Assembly (NCBI GenBank): GCA_038324085.1
Contig: JBBQHP010000027.1
Location: 1 to 64,000 of the forward strand
Length of the DNA stretch: 64,000 nucleotides
Reading direction: 5' to 3'
Source of the DNA: Ga0077523 sp038324085
GTDB taxonomy: Bacteria > Pseudomonadota > Gammaproteobacteria > Burkholderiales > Ga0077523
The position numbers were made by a program, and so were the translations under genes. Under the pieces are notes generated by a model. It ran no database searches. It had not been told where the DNA came from and saw nothing but the letters and a program-made list of their open reading frames with translations. Of this stretch, positions 49,952 to 58,903 are shown piece by piece (position 1 is the first letter of the stretch; every line of letters begins with the position of its first letter).

Positions 49952-51028
49952 TCACCGCCGTTCTACCCAGTACATCATCGCGAAAGCCACCACGAGGAAC
50001 AACAGGGTAGGAAAGGCGGCGCTGAAGAGCGGCGGCCAGGCGTTCAACAGGCCGAGATGACCGAACAGGCGCGAGGCAAGGTGAAAGCCCAGTCCTAACA
50101 TGATCCCGGCGAAGATCTTTGCGCTGATGCCACCGTCGCGCGCACGGATGTAGGCGAACGGCAGCGCCAGGATCATCATCACGATCACCGCGATCGGATA
50201 GGTGATCTTTCCGTAGAGTGCGATCTCGTGCCGTTGCGTCGCCTGGTGATTCTCTCGCAGGTGTTCGATGTACGTCAGCAGGTCGGTGAGGGACATCCGC
50301 TCCGGGACGACCATGAGCACGTTCAGGATGCCCGGATTCAGCACGGATTCCCAGGTGCGCTGAGGCTCACGCCGCACGGCGGTTCGCTTGTCCCCGAATT
50401 CAGTGCTCTTGACGTCTTTCAGGAGCCACCGGTTGCCCCCCTGAAACTCGCCGGAAGCAGCTTCGCTGATCGACTCGAGCCGATAGCGTGCATCGAACTT
50501 GAAGATCCGGACCCCGGTCAGGACCGCATCCGTACTGACCTGCGCCACATTGATGAAACTCTGGTCGTCCTTGACCCAGAGCCCCGAGCGGAACTCCTGG
50601 GCGACGATTCCCGTACTGCGGACCTTGAGCAGCAGTCGTTGCGCCGCCGCTTCCGAAAACGGGGTCACGAACTCCCCGACGATGAAGGTGGCAGCGGCAA
50701 AAACCAGCCCCAGGGGCAGGACGATCATGACCATCGCCGTCGATGAAATGCCCGCCACCCGCATCACCGTGTACTCGGAGTTCGCGACCATCTGGGCGAG
50801 CGCGAACAACGTGCCCAGAAGCGCCGCGATCGGAAAGAGTTCGTACACGTGCCCGGGTATGCTCAGCGCCACTTTGATGAGCGCCAGGGTGAGCCCGTTG
50901 CGTCCCCTCCCGATGTCGCCGAGTTCCTGGATGAGGTCGAAGAACGCGAACAGCATCAGCAGAGCCGCGAACACGAGCGCAGTCGCGGCGAACACCTGGC
51001 GGGTCACGTAGCGCCGGAGGGTCCTCAT
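49952..51028 (-). CDS. lptG: LPS export permease LptG
   Basis: 358 residues, YjgP/YjgQ family. Three N-terminal helices (RQVFAATALVFAALLMLFAFFDLI, IKVALSIPGHVYELFPIAALLGTL), a periplasmic beta-jellyroll (about 125-260), then three helices (ITYPIAVIVMMILALPFAYIR, ISAKIFAGIMLGLGFHLAS). With LptF and LptB2 it extracts LPS from the inner membrane. ATG 51028 overlaps the lptF stop (ATGA); upstream frame is inside lptF. Confidence 0.95.
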   Translation of the reverse strand: MRTLRRYVTRQVFAATALVFAALLMLFAFFDLIQELGDIGRGRNGLTLALIKVALSIPGHVYELFPIAALLGTLFALAQMVANSEYTVMRVAGISSTAMVMIVLPLGLVFAAATFIVGEFVTPFSEAAAQRLLLKVRSTGIVAQEFRSGLWVKDDQSFINVAQVSTDAVLTGVRIFKFDARYRLESISEAASGEFQGGNRWLLKDVKSTEFGDKRTAVRREPQRTWESVLNPGILNVLMVVPERMSLTDLLTYIEHLRENHQATQRHEIALYGKITYPIAVIVMMILALPFAYIRARDGGISAKIFAGIMLGLGFHLASRLFGHLGLLNAWPPLFSAAFPTLLFLVVAFAMMYWVERR

Positions 51029-52107
51029 GCGCGCTTCAACTGCAGCAGCGGTTGCACCGAGATCCGGCGCCAGAGCAGGAACACCAGCAAGCACACCATG
51101 ACGACGTGGACGACCGCCCAGCCGAGCACCGGTGGAATCCGTCCCTGCCCGACCCACGACTGCGAGATGGACAGCAGGTTGCTGTAGATCATGTAGAGCA
51201 GGACCGAGAGGATCAGATTGAGCGAGCGACCGGCGCGAGGATTGACGAAACTGAGCGGTACCGCGAGCAGCGACAGCACCAACGCCGAGATCGGGATACC
51301 GAAGCGCCAGATAAGCTCGCCTTGATTGTTGGGGGTGAGATCGTCGAGCAGTTCGCGAGTGGGCGCGGAACTGTTGGAGGGGAAATACTTGGCCGCCTCC
51401 TCCGCCTCGATGCGGACCGCGTAGCGTTCGAACTCGGTGATCTTGTACTCGGCCGAGCCCGGAGTCCCTTCGTAGCGCCGGCCGTCGAGGAGCACGAGAA
51501 ATCGGTCGCCGTTGGGTCGGGTCTCCGCGTAGCCGCGCGCCGCAACCATCACACCGGTCTTCTCGTTCTGTTTCGAATGGACGAAAATGTTGGCCACCAT
51601 CGAGAGGTTGTCGGTGAGCTTCTCGACAAAGAAAACGCGATCGGCACGCTTGGATTCCTTGAACACGCCGGGAGAGATCGACGCTACGTCGTCACGGCTG
51701 TCGAGTTGATGGCGGAACTCTTCGGCCTTGCGCACCGCCCAGGGTGACAGCGCGAGCGACAGGAGCGCGATGAGCATCACGAACGGGACGGAATACACGG
51801 TCACCGGCCTCAACCACGCCACCAGACTGTGACCCACGGAGAACCACACGACCATCTCGGAATCTCGATAGCTGCGAGTGAGCGCGGCCAGCACCGAGAT
51901 GAACAAGGTCAGGGACAGCAGGATCGGCAGGTAGCGTAGCGCGGCGAGGCCGAGGAGGATGACGACCCCGTCCGTGGGAATCATGCCCTGAGCGGCCCAG
52001 CCGAGCATCCGGATCAGCTGGGTCGTTATGGTGATCGCGAGGAGGATCACGAACACGGCAAGCCCGGTGTTCGCGAACTCGCGCAGCAAGGAACGCTGGA
52101 AGATCAC
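51025..52107 (-). CDS. lptF: LPS export permease LptF
   Basis: 360 residues with the same 3+jellyroll+3 layout as LptG. It begins MIFQRSLLREFANTGLAVFVILLAI and has RYLPILLSLTLFISVLAALTRSYRDSEMVVW, and later FGIPISALVLSLLAVPLSFVNPRAGRS, the family's conserved loop. Paired with LptG. Start GTG 52107. The gene diverges from pepA, the arrangement usual in proteobacteria. Confidence 0.95.
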   Translation of the reverse strand: MIFQRSLLREFANTGLAVFVILLAITITTQLIRMLGWAAQGMIPTDGVVILLGLAALRYLPILLSLTLFISVLAALTRSYRDSEMVVWFSVGHSLVAWLRPVTVYSVPFVMLIALLSLALSPWAVRKAEEFRHQLDSRDDVASISPGVFKESKRADRVFFVEKLTDNLSMVANIFVHSKQNEKTGVMVAARGYAETRPNGDRFLVLLDGRRYEGTPGSAEYKITEFERYAVRIEAEEAAKYFPSNSSAPTRELLDDLTPNNQGELIWRFGIPISALVLSLLAVPLSFVNPRAGRSLNLILSVLLYMIYSNLLSISQSWVGQGRIPPVLGWAVVHVVMVCLLVFLLWRRISVQPLLQLKRA

Positions 52108-52116
52108 GGCTTCACT

Positions 52117-52146
52117 TTGACTTTACCCGGAGCGAACGCGGATAAT
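52117..52146 (+). promoter_or_regulatory. Sigma-70-type promoter of pepA
   Basis: TTGACT at 52117 and GATAAT at 52141 with 18 bases between, in the 100-base gap between lptF and pepA. Good matches to both boxes; the pepA start at 52208 leaves a leader of about 55 bases with AGGAGC before GTG. Confidence 0.6.
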
Positions 52147-52207
52147 TTGAGGGATTTCGTTTTGTTTTCAGGGGCCTTAATCCGTCCCGATCATAACAGG
52201 AGCGATC

Positions 52208-53695
52208 GTGGAATTCAGCATCAAGCACTCCCAGGCCGAACGCGTTCGCACTGCGTGCGCCATCGTCGGCATCTACGAAGGCGGCAAGCTCTCACCTTCC
52301 GCAAAGTCCATTGATCGCGCCGCAGCGCGCTACCTCGCTCAGCTCCACGAGCGCGGCGACATCAAGACGCGGATCGGGGCCTGCACGTTGTTGCACGCGG
52401 TACCGGATGTTGCTGCAGAGCGGGTCATGCTCGTTGGCCTCGGCAAGCAGGGCACGCTCGGATTGAAGGGCTTTCGCGACAGCGTCGCGGCGGCAGTGAA
52501 AGCGCTCGCGGCAACCGGCGCCAAGGAAGCGACGCTCTATTCGACCGAATGGGACGCGAACAGTACATCGTCGGCTGATCGCGTACTGCACGCAGTGTCG
52601 GTCGCTGCCGACGCGACCTATCGCTTCGATCGGATGAAAAGCCAGAAGGACGACAACGTCCAGACGTTGGCTCACCTGACGCTGGGCACCACGGTCAAGC
52701 CGTCGGCCGCTGAAGCCTCGGCCGCCGATGCCGGATCCTGCCTCGCCGAGGGCGTCGCGTTCGCCAAGGATCTCGGCAACCTGCCGAGCAATGTCTGCAC
52801 GCCTTCCTACCTCGCCTCCCAGGCACTGCACCTTGCCAAGAGCCACAAGTTGAAGGTTACGGTGCTGGAGCGCAAGGACCTCGAGAAGCTCGGCATGGGG
52901 TCGTTCCTGTCGGTGGCGAAAGGCAGCACCGAACCGCCTAAATTCATCGTCATGGAGCACCGCGGCGGCCCGAAAAAGCAGAAACCCGTGGTGCTGGTCG
53001 GCAAGGGCATCACCTTCGATACAGGAGGCATCTCGATCAAGCCCTCGGGTGACATGGACGAGATGAAGTACGACATGTCCGGCGCGGGCAGCGTGCTCGG
53101 AACGATGAAGGCCGTCGCGGGGATGCGCCTCCCGCTCAATGTCGTCGGCCTCGTGCCCACGTGCGAGAACATGCCGAGCGGCACTGCCACCAAACCAGGC
53201 GACATCGTGACGTCCATGTCGGGACAGACGATCGAGGTGCTCAATACGGACGCCGAGGGGCGCTTGATCCTCTGCGACGCGCTGACCTACGCGGAACGTT
53301 TCGAACCGGCAGCAGTGATCGATATCGCGACGCTCACCGGCGCCTGCGTGATCGCGCTCGGTCACGTAGCCACCGGCTTGTTCGCCAACAAGGACGAACT
53401 GGCTCGCGAACTGGTGGAAGCCGGCAGCGCATCCTGGGACCGCGCATGGCCCATGCCGCTCTGGGACGATTACCAGGAACAGATCAAGAGCCCCTTCGCG
53501 GACATGGCCAATATCGGCGGTCGTCCTGCCGGCAGCATCACCGCCGCGTGCTTTCTTGCCCGATTTGCCAAGAAATACCCCTGGGCGCACCTGGACATTG
53601 CCGGAACCGCATGGCGATCCGGACGCGACAAGGGATCCACCGGCAGGCCCGTACCCATGCTCACGGCGTTTCTCGTCCGGCGCGCGGCCAAGTGA
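52208..53695 (+). CDS. pepA: Leucyl aminopeptidase (M17)
   Basis: 495 residues. N-terminal macro-like domain, then the catalytic domain with VGKGITFDTGGISIKPSGDMDEMKYDMSGAG (Lys/Asp metal ligands, catalytic Lys) and the signature NTDAEGRLILCDAL (Asp-Glu ligands, Arg). It removes N-terminal residues in the cytoplasm; PepA also binds DNA at carAB and cer sites in E. coli. Start GTG 52208 (AGGAGC upstream). Its stop overlaps holC as GTGA. Confidence 0.96.
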   Translation: MEFSIKHSQAERVRTACAIVGIYEGGKLSPSAKSIDRAAARYLAQLHERGDIKTRIGACTLLHAVPDVAAERVMLVGLGKQGTLGLKGFRDSVAAAVKALAATGAKEATLYSTEWDANSTSSADRVLHAVSVAADATYRFDRMKSQKDDNVQTLAHLTLGTTVKPSAAEASAADAGSCLAEGVAFAKDLGNLPSNVCTPSYLASQALHLAKSHKLKVTVLERKDLEKLGMGSFLSVAKGSTEPPKFIVMEHRGGPKKQKPVVLVGKGITFDTGGISIKPSGDMDEMKYDMSGAGSVLGTMKAVAGMRLPLNVVGLVPTCENMPSGTATKPGDIVTSMSGQTIEVLNTDAEGRLILCDALTYAERFEPAAVIDIATLTGACVIALGHVATGLFANKDELARELVEAGSASWDRAWPMPLWDDYQEQIKSPFADMANIGGRPAGSITAACFLARFAKKYPWAHLDIAGTAWRSGRDKGSTGRPVPMLTAFLVRRAAK

Positions 53696-54123
53696 CGCAG
53701 ATCGACTTCTACACCCACGTTTCGAACAAGCTGCAGACCGCCTGCCTCGTGTGCAGCAAAGCGCTCGGCCGCGGCATGCGGGTGATGATCCTCACGCCCG
53801 ACGCGGATACGACGGAAAAGGTCGACCGAATGCTGTGGACGCATCCGGCTACGGGATTCATCCCGCATGTCCGGGCACGGCATCGGCTCGCTGCCACGAC
53901 GCCAGTGATCGTCGATCACGAGCTCGCGGGTGTCGAGCGCGACGAACTGCTGCTCAATCTGCGGCTCGACACCCCCGACGTGTTCAGCCGTTTTCAACGC
54001 CTCGTGGAGATCGTGAGTATCGACGAGCAGGATATCGCCGCGGGCCGGCAGCGATTCCGCTGGTATCGCGATCGCGGCTACGAAGTGCGCGCGCACGACA
54101 TCAGCCAGGGTCAAAGCGCTTGA
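53692..54123 (+). CDS. holC: DNA polymerase III chi subunit
   Basis: 143 residues. QIDFYTHVSNKLQTACLVCSKALGRGMRV is the chi N-terminus and LWTHPATGFIPHV and TPVIVDH...LLLNLRLDTPDVFSRF are conserved. Chi binds SSB and links the clamp loader to lagging-strand synthesis. GTG 53692 overlaps the pepA stop; the pepA-holC-valS order is the classic one. The open frame extends upstream into pepA in a different frame and is spurious there. Confidence 0.92.
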   Translation: MTQIDFYTHVSNKLQTACLVCSKALGRGMRVMILTPDADTTEKVDRMLWTHPATGFIPHVRARHRLAATTPVIVDHELAGVERDELLLNLRLDTPDVFSRFQRLVEIVSIDEQDIAAGRQRFRWYRDRGYEVRAHDISQGQSA

Positions 54124-54128
54124 GCGAC

Positions 54129-54593
54129 ATGGCCGATTCGCGTGATTCCCCAGCCGTCGTCGCCGCAGAGGTTCTGGGCGAGGCAGACAACTTGATGTCC
54201 AGGCACCGGGCAGCGGCGGCGCCGCGCGTGGACCCACGCCAACGCACGCTGCCCAACATTCCCACGCTCACGGACGTCGTGTCGGGACCCGATCAGCACA
54301 AGGCCAGCGCCGCCACGCCTGCAAGACCGCGGCGAACATCGATCCAGACCGATCATCTGCAGCGCCTGGAGGAGTACGTATTCACCCGTCTCAAGGAACG
54401 GCTCGACCGCGAGATCGACGCGCTCGTGGAGCGCCGGCTCATGCCGGAGCTCGCGAATCTCATGGCTCATTCGATCGGCCAGGGTGCTGATGAACTGAAA
54501 TCGCACCTGCGTGAGCTGGTGCGCGATACCGTCCAGGAAGCACTTGCGCGGACGGAGCGCGGTGCGTCTGCCAAGACAGACGACGAGCGTTGA
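54129..54593 (+). CDS. DUF2486-like protein between holC and valS
   Basis: 154 residues, charged and helical, no signal peptide. It has NIPTLTDVVSG near 45, a Pro/Ala linker, and then a long amphipathic helix region from about 75 (LQRLEEYVFTRLKERLDREI, LVERRLMPELANLM). That shape and the position between holC and valS match betaproteobacterial DUF2486 proteins (IPVLTEI followed by a helical C-terminus). Starts at ATG 54129, or TTG 54120 overlapping the holC stop. Function unknown. Confidence 0.68.
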   Translation: MADSRDSPAVVAAEVLGEADNLMSRHRAAAAPRVDPRQRTLPNIPTLTDVVSGPDQHKASAATPARPRRTSIQTDHLQRLEEYVFTRLKERLDREIDALVERRLMPELANLMAHSIGQGADELKSHLRELVRDTVQEALARTERGASAKTDDER

Positions 54594-54716
54594 GCAGTAG
54601 CCGGCGATTGGCCATAACGGAGCCCCGGCCGACAGTACGCAATTGCATCGTCCCGGACCGCCCGGTACGGGGCCACCCATCGGACCGGCTGTCACGCTGC
54701 CAATACCCCTCGCAGC

Positions 54717-54722
54717 TATAAT
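54717..54722 (+). promoter_or_regulatory. Candidate -10 box for valS
   Basis: Perfect TATAAT 45 bases before the valS ATG, in the 168-base gap after the DUF2486-like gene. No matching -35 at normal spacing, so only suggestive. Confidence 0.3.
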
Positions 54723-54761
54723 CGCCGGCTTACTTTCTCGTCGTCCGCTTCAGTCGTCATC

Positions 54762-57584
54762 ATGGAACTCGCCAAGAGCTTCGAGCCTGCCGAAATCGAA
54801 CGACGCTGGTACCCGATCTGGGAAGCACGCGGCTACTTTGCTGCCGGAACCACCGTGGGCAAACCGGCGTTCGCCGTGCAGTTGCCGCCACCGAACGTCA
54901 CCGGCACCCTGCACATGGGGCACGCATTCAACCAGACGATCATGGATGCGCTCACGCGCTACCACCGGATGTGCGGGTTCAACACCCTCTGGGTGCCGGG
55001 CACGGACCACGCAGGGATCGCAACCCAGATCGTGGTGGAACGCCAGCTCGAGGCCCAGGGCGTGCATCGCCGTGAAATCGGCCGCCAACAGTTCGTCGAG
55101 AAAGTGTGGGAGTGGAAACGCGAGTCCGGCGCAACCATCACCCAGCAGATGCGGCGGCTGGGCGATTCGTGCGACTGGGATCGCGAATACTTCACGATGG
55201 ATGAGAAGCTGTCCAAGGTCGTCACGGAAACGTTCGTGCGTCTGCACGAGCAGGGGTTGATCTACCGTGGCAAACGTCTGGTGAACTGGGATCCGGTGCT
55301 GCGCACCGCGGTCTCCGATCTGGAAGTGGAGAGCGAGGAGGAGGACGGCAAGCTCTGGCACATCCTCTATCCATTCGCTGGCGGTCCCGTGAACGGGGCG
55401 CGCGGGTTGGTCGTGGCGACCACGCGCCCCGAGACCATGCTCGGCGACGCCGCGGTCGCGGTGAATCCCGAAGATGATCGCTATGTCCCGTTCGTCGGCC
55501 TTCAGCTTGAACTCCCCCTGACCGGGCGCACCATCCCGGTCGTCGCCGATTCCTACGTCGATCGCGAATTCGGCACCGGTTGCCTGAAGATCACGCCGGC
55601 CCACGACGCCAACGACTACCAGGTCGGGCAGCGGCATGGCCTCCCGCAGATCAACATCTTCACGCTGGATGCGAAGATGAACGACAACGGTCCGCAAACG
55701 TATCGGGGACTCGACCGCTACGATGCGCGCAAACGCATCGTGGCCGACCTCGAAAGCGCCGGCCTGCTCGAGTCGGTCAAGCCTCACCGCATGATGGTTC
55801 CGCGATGCGGGCGCACCGGAGCGATCGTCGAACCGATGCTCACGGACCAGTGGTTTGTCGCGATGTCCAAGCCCGCGCCCGAAGGCACCTTGAACCCCGG
55901 CCGCTCGATCGCCGAGGTTGCCCTCGACGTCGTACGACGCGGCGAGGTCAGTTTCGTCCCTGACAATTGGGTGAATGTCTACAACCAGTGGCTCGAGAAC
56001 ATCCAGGACTGGTGCATCTCGCGCCAGCTCTGGTGGGGACATCAGATCCCCGCCTGGTATGACAACGATGGCAACGTGTACGTTGGGCGCACCGAGGCCG
56101 AGGTACGCGCGAACTATGCCTCGCGGCTGGCGGCAGGAGCGCAGCTCACGCGCGATCCGGACGTCCTCGATACGTGGTTCTCTTCGGCACTGGTGTGCCA
56201 TTCAACGCTGGGCTGGCCAGCGCCAGAGGGCGACGATGCGACCGCCTACGAACTCTATCTGCCCTCGTCGGTACTCATAACGGGCTTCGACATCATTTTC
56301 TTCTGGGTTGCGCGAATGATCATGATGACTACGCACTTCACCGGGAGGGTGCCGTTCCGGCACGTGTACATCCACGGCCTGATCCGTGATGCCGAAGGCA
56401 AGAAGATGTCGAAGTCCGAGGGCAACACGCTCGATCCGGTCGATCTGATCGACGGTGTCGGACTCACGCCTCTGCTCGCCAAGCGCACTACCGGACTGCG
56501 CAAACCCGAAGACGCTCCCAAAATCGAGTCCCGGACGCGAAAAGAGTTTCCCGACGGGATACCTGCGTTTGGCGCCGACGCATTGCGTTTCACCATGGCG
56601 GCATACGCCACGCTCGGGCGCAATATCAACTTCGACCTCAAGCGCTGCGAAGGTTATCGAAACTTCTGCAACAAGCTCTGGAACGCAACGCGCTTCGTAT
56701 TGATGAATACGGAGGGAAAAGACTGCGGTGCCGACGATTCGCGACCGACCTCGCTGAGCGCTGTCGATCGCTGGATCGTGAGCCAATTGCAACGGACCGA
56801 AGCCGAGGTGGCGAAAGGGTTCGCCGAATATCGCCTCGACAATGTCGCTGCGGCCATCTATCGCTTCGTGTGGGACGAGTACTGCGACTGGTATCTCGAG
56901 CTTGCGAAGGTCCAGCTGCAAACGGGCGACGAGGCGGCACAACGGGGCACTCGACGCACGCTGGTGCGGGTTCTGGAGGCTGTACTTCGGCTCGCCCATC
57001 CGATCATTCCGTTCATCACCGAAGAGTTATGGCAGAAGGTCGCACCGCTCGCGGACAAGTCGGGTGACAGTGTCTGCATCGCACCGTATCCGAAGAGCGA
57101 AGCGACCAAGATTGATGTGGCGGCCGAGAGCTTCGTGACGGAGCTCAAGGCTTTCACCGACGCCTGTCGCAATCTACGCGGCGAGATGGGTATCGGTCCG
57201 GGCGAGAAGATCCCGTTGGTTGCAATTGGCAACGAAATGTCGCTGCGCGCGTACTTCCCCTACCTGAAGGCTTTGGCAAGACTGTCGGATGCAATCGTCG
57301 CGACGACACTCCCCGACGCTGATGCGCCAGTCAAGGTGGTGGGGGAAACACGGCTCATGCTGAAGATCGAGATCGACGTCGCCGAGGAAGTCGCGCGGCT
57401 GGAGAAAGAACACGCGCGCCTCGCCGGTGAAGTGACGAAGGCCGAAGCCAAGCTCGGCAACGAGAGTTTCGTGTCGCGCGCACCCGCAAACGTCGTAGCT
57501 CAGGAACGGGAGCGGCTGGCGGGATTCCGGGCGACGCTCGAGAAGCTGACGGGACAACTCGAGCGCATGCGGGCAAAAGCTTAA
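54762..57584 (+). CDS. valS: Valyl-tRNA synthetase
   Basis: 940 residues, class Ia. ATP-site HIGH variant HMGH at 51-54 (NVTGTLHMGHAFN), editing domain with TTRPETMLGDAAVAV, ATP-site KMSKS at 548-552, the anticodon-binding domain, and the C-terminal coiled-coil arm (VARLEKEHARLAGEVTKAEAKL) typical of ValRS. It charges tRNA-Val and edits threonyl errors. Start ATG 54762. The coiled coil indicates a complete C-terminus. Confidence 0.98.
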   Translation: MELAKSFEPAEIERRWYPIWEARGYFAAGTTVGKPAFAVQLPPPNVTGTLHMGHAFNQTIMDALTRYHRMCGFNTLWVPGTDHAGIATQIVVERQLEAQGVHRREIGRQQFVEKVWEWKRESGATITQQMRRLGDSCDWDREYFTMDEKLSKVVTETFVRLHEQGLIYRGKRLVNWDPVLRTAVSDLEVESEEEDGKLWHILYPFAGGPVNGARGLVVATTRPETMLGDAAVAVNPEDDRYVPFVGLQLELPLTGRTIPVVADSYVDREFGTGCLKITPAHDANDYQVGQRHGLPQINIFTLDAKMNDNGPQTYRGLDRYDARKRIVADLESAGLLESVKPHRMMVPRCGRTGAIVEPMLTDQWFVAMSKPAPEGTLNPGRSIAEVALDVVRRGEVSFVPDNWVNVYNQWLENIQDWCISRQLWWGHQIPAWYDNDGNVYVGRTEAEVRANYASRLAAGAQLTRDPDVLDTWFSSALVCHSTLGWPAPEGDDATAYELYLPSSVLITGFDIIFFWVARMIMMTTHFTGRVPFRHVYIHGLIRDAEGKKMSKSEGNTLDPVDLIDGVGLTPLLAKRTTGLRKPEDAPKIESRTRKEFPDGIPAFGADALRFTMAAYATLGRNINFDLKRCEGYRNFCNKLWNATRFVLMNTEGKDCGADDSRPTSLSAVDRWIVSQLQRTEAEVAKGFAEYRLDNVAAAIYRFVWDEYCDWYLELAKVQLQTGDEAAQRGTRRTLVRVLEAVLRLAHPIIPFITEELWQKVAPLADKSGDSVCIAPYPKSEATKIDVAAESFVTELKAFTDACRNLRGEMGIGPGEKIPLVAIGNEMSLRAYFPYLKALARLSDAIVATTLPDADAPVKVVGETRLMLKIEIDVAEEVARLEKEHARLAGEVTKAEAKLGNESFVSRAPANVVAQERERLAGFRATLEKLTGQLERMRAKA

Positions 57585-57619
57585 GGGCACGCTGACTGCC
57601 CCGGCTGGCGCCAACGTAA

Positions 57620-58849
57620 ATGAGGCACGCCGCTGCCCTGCGCGCGTTCCGACATCGCAACTTCCGGCTGTTCTTCGTCGGCCAGGGCATTTCGATCATC
57701 GGTACCTGGGTGCAGACGATTGCACTGTCGTGGCTCATGTATCGGCTGACGGGATCACCAATCCTGCTCGGTCTGACGACCTTCCTCACGCAAGCGCCAA
57801 TCCTTCTGGTCGGTCCATTTTCCGGACTGTTGAGCGATCGTTTCGAGCGCAAACGGCTGCTGCTCGCCGCGCAGTCGCTGCTCATGCTGCAGGCCCTCGT
57901 GCTGGGAACGGTGGTGTTATCGGGGTACGGATCACCCCCTGTCCTGCTCGGGCTGGCCCTGGCACAAGGTCTCATCGCCGCGACCGATACGCCGGTTAGG
58001 CAAGCGTTCCTCAGCGTGATGGTCCCGGATCGCAACGAACTGCTGAACGCCATCGCGCTCAATTCGCTGCTGATGAACAGCGGACGGCTGGTCGGCCCCA
58101 CAGTGGCGGGCCTGCTGCTCGCATTCACGTCCGAAGGCGTCTGTTTTCTGGTCAATGGGTTCAGCTACCTCGCGGTGATTGCTGCCGTTCGGTCGATGCG
58201 ACTGCCTCAGGTGCCAATGGCAACGCGAGTCGCCGGCGTTCGTGCGGGCTTGCTCGAAGGAGTCCACTTTGCCCTCGAGTCTCCGACAGTGCGGACCCTG
58301 CTGCCATTGGTCATGCTCGCCAGTTTCTTCGCGAGCCCTTATGTAACGCTGATGCCCGTGATTACCCGCGAAGTATTCGGAGCGGGGCCGAGCACGCTGG
58401 GATTCCTCGTCGGCGCCGCGGGACTCGGCGGGCTTGCCGCTACCGCATGGCTTGCCTCCCGGCGCAACATCGAAGGCTTGCCTCTCGCTTCCGCGGCGGC
58501 ATGCGTCATCGCGGGCTTGTGCCTGGCGGGCTTGGCGGGTTCCGAGAACTATCCGCTGTCGCTTGCACTGATGTTCGGCACCGGCTTCGGCATCATCGCA
58601 ACGGCGGCGTCGACCAACATGATCCTGCAGACCACGGTGGCGGACCACATGCGCGGCAGGATCGTGGGCCTCTACACCATGAGTTTCCTTGGACTAGCAC
58701 CGTTCGGGGGATTGTGGGCGGGCTTCTCAGCCAGCCACTTCGGCGTTCGGGCGACGCTTGCATCCAGTGGCGTGGCGTGCGCCCTAGGCGCCTTGGCGCT
58801 GCGTGCGAGCGCCCGGCGACTGGCCCGCTCGATCAGCGGGCAGCAATGA
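57620..58849 (+). CDS. MFS transporter (EntS-like)
   Basis: 409 residues with 12 predicted helices. N-terminal FRHRNFRLFFVGQGISIIGTWVQ and the MFS motif A-like loop LLSDRFERKRLLL follow the DUF894/EntS subfamily (MFS_3). Substrate not predictable; EntS exports enterobactin but many relatives have unrelated cargos. 35 bases after valS. The stop is inside the porin terminator hairpin region. Confidence 0.87.
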   Translation: MRHAAALRAFRHRNFRLFFVGQGISIIGTWVQTIALSWLMYRLTGSPILLGLTTFLTQAPILLVGPFSGLLSDRFERKRLLLAAQSLLMLQALVLGTVVLSGYGSPPVLLGLALAQGLIAATDTPVRQAFLSVMVPDRNELLNAIALNSLLMNSGRLVGPTVAGLLLAFTSEGVCFLVNGFSYLAVIAAVRSMRLPQVPMATRVAGVRAGLLEGVHFALESPTVRTLLPLVMLASFFASPYVTLMPVITREVFGAGPSTLGFLVGAAGLGGLAATAWLASRRNIEGLPLASAAACVIAGLCLAGLAGSENYPLSLALMFGTGFGIIATAASTNMILQTTVADHMRGRIVGLYTMSFLGLAPFGGLWAGFSASHFGVRATLASSGVACALGALALRASARRLARSISGQQ

Positions 58850-58873
58850 AAACGGGCGCCCGAGAGCGCCCGT
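58848..58873 (-). terminator. Rho-independent terminator of the porin gene
   Basis: An 8-bp perfect stem (ACGGGCGC / GCGCCCGT) with a six-base loop, followed on the minus strand by TTTT. It lies 31 bases beyond the porin stop and overlaps the end of the MFS gene; it may also slow plus-strand transcripts. Confidence 0.7.
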
Positions 58874-58903
58874 TCCAACCTCCGTATCTGGCTTTAGGCC
58901 GGA

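Noticed and set aside
54750..56201. 483-codon minus-strand frame opposite valS
   Set aside because: Antisense shadow of valS; no recognisable domain.
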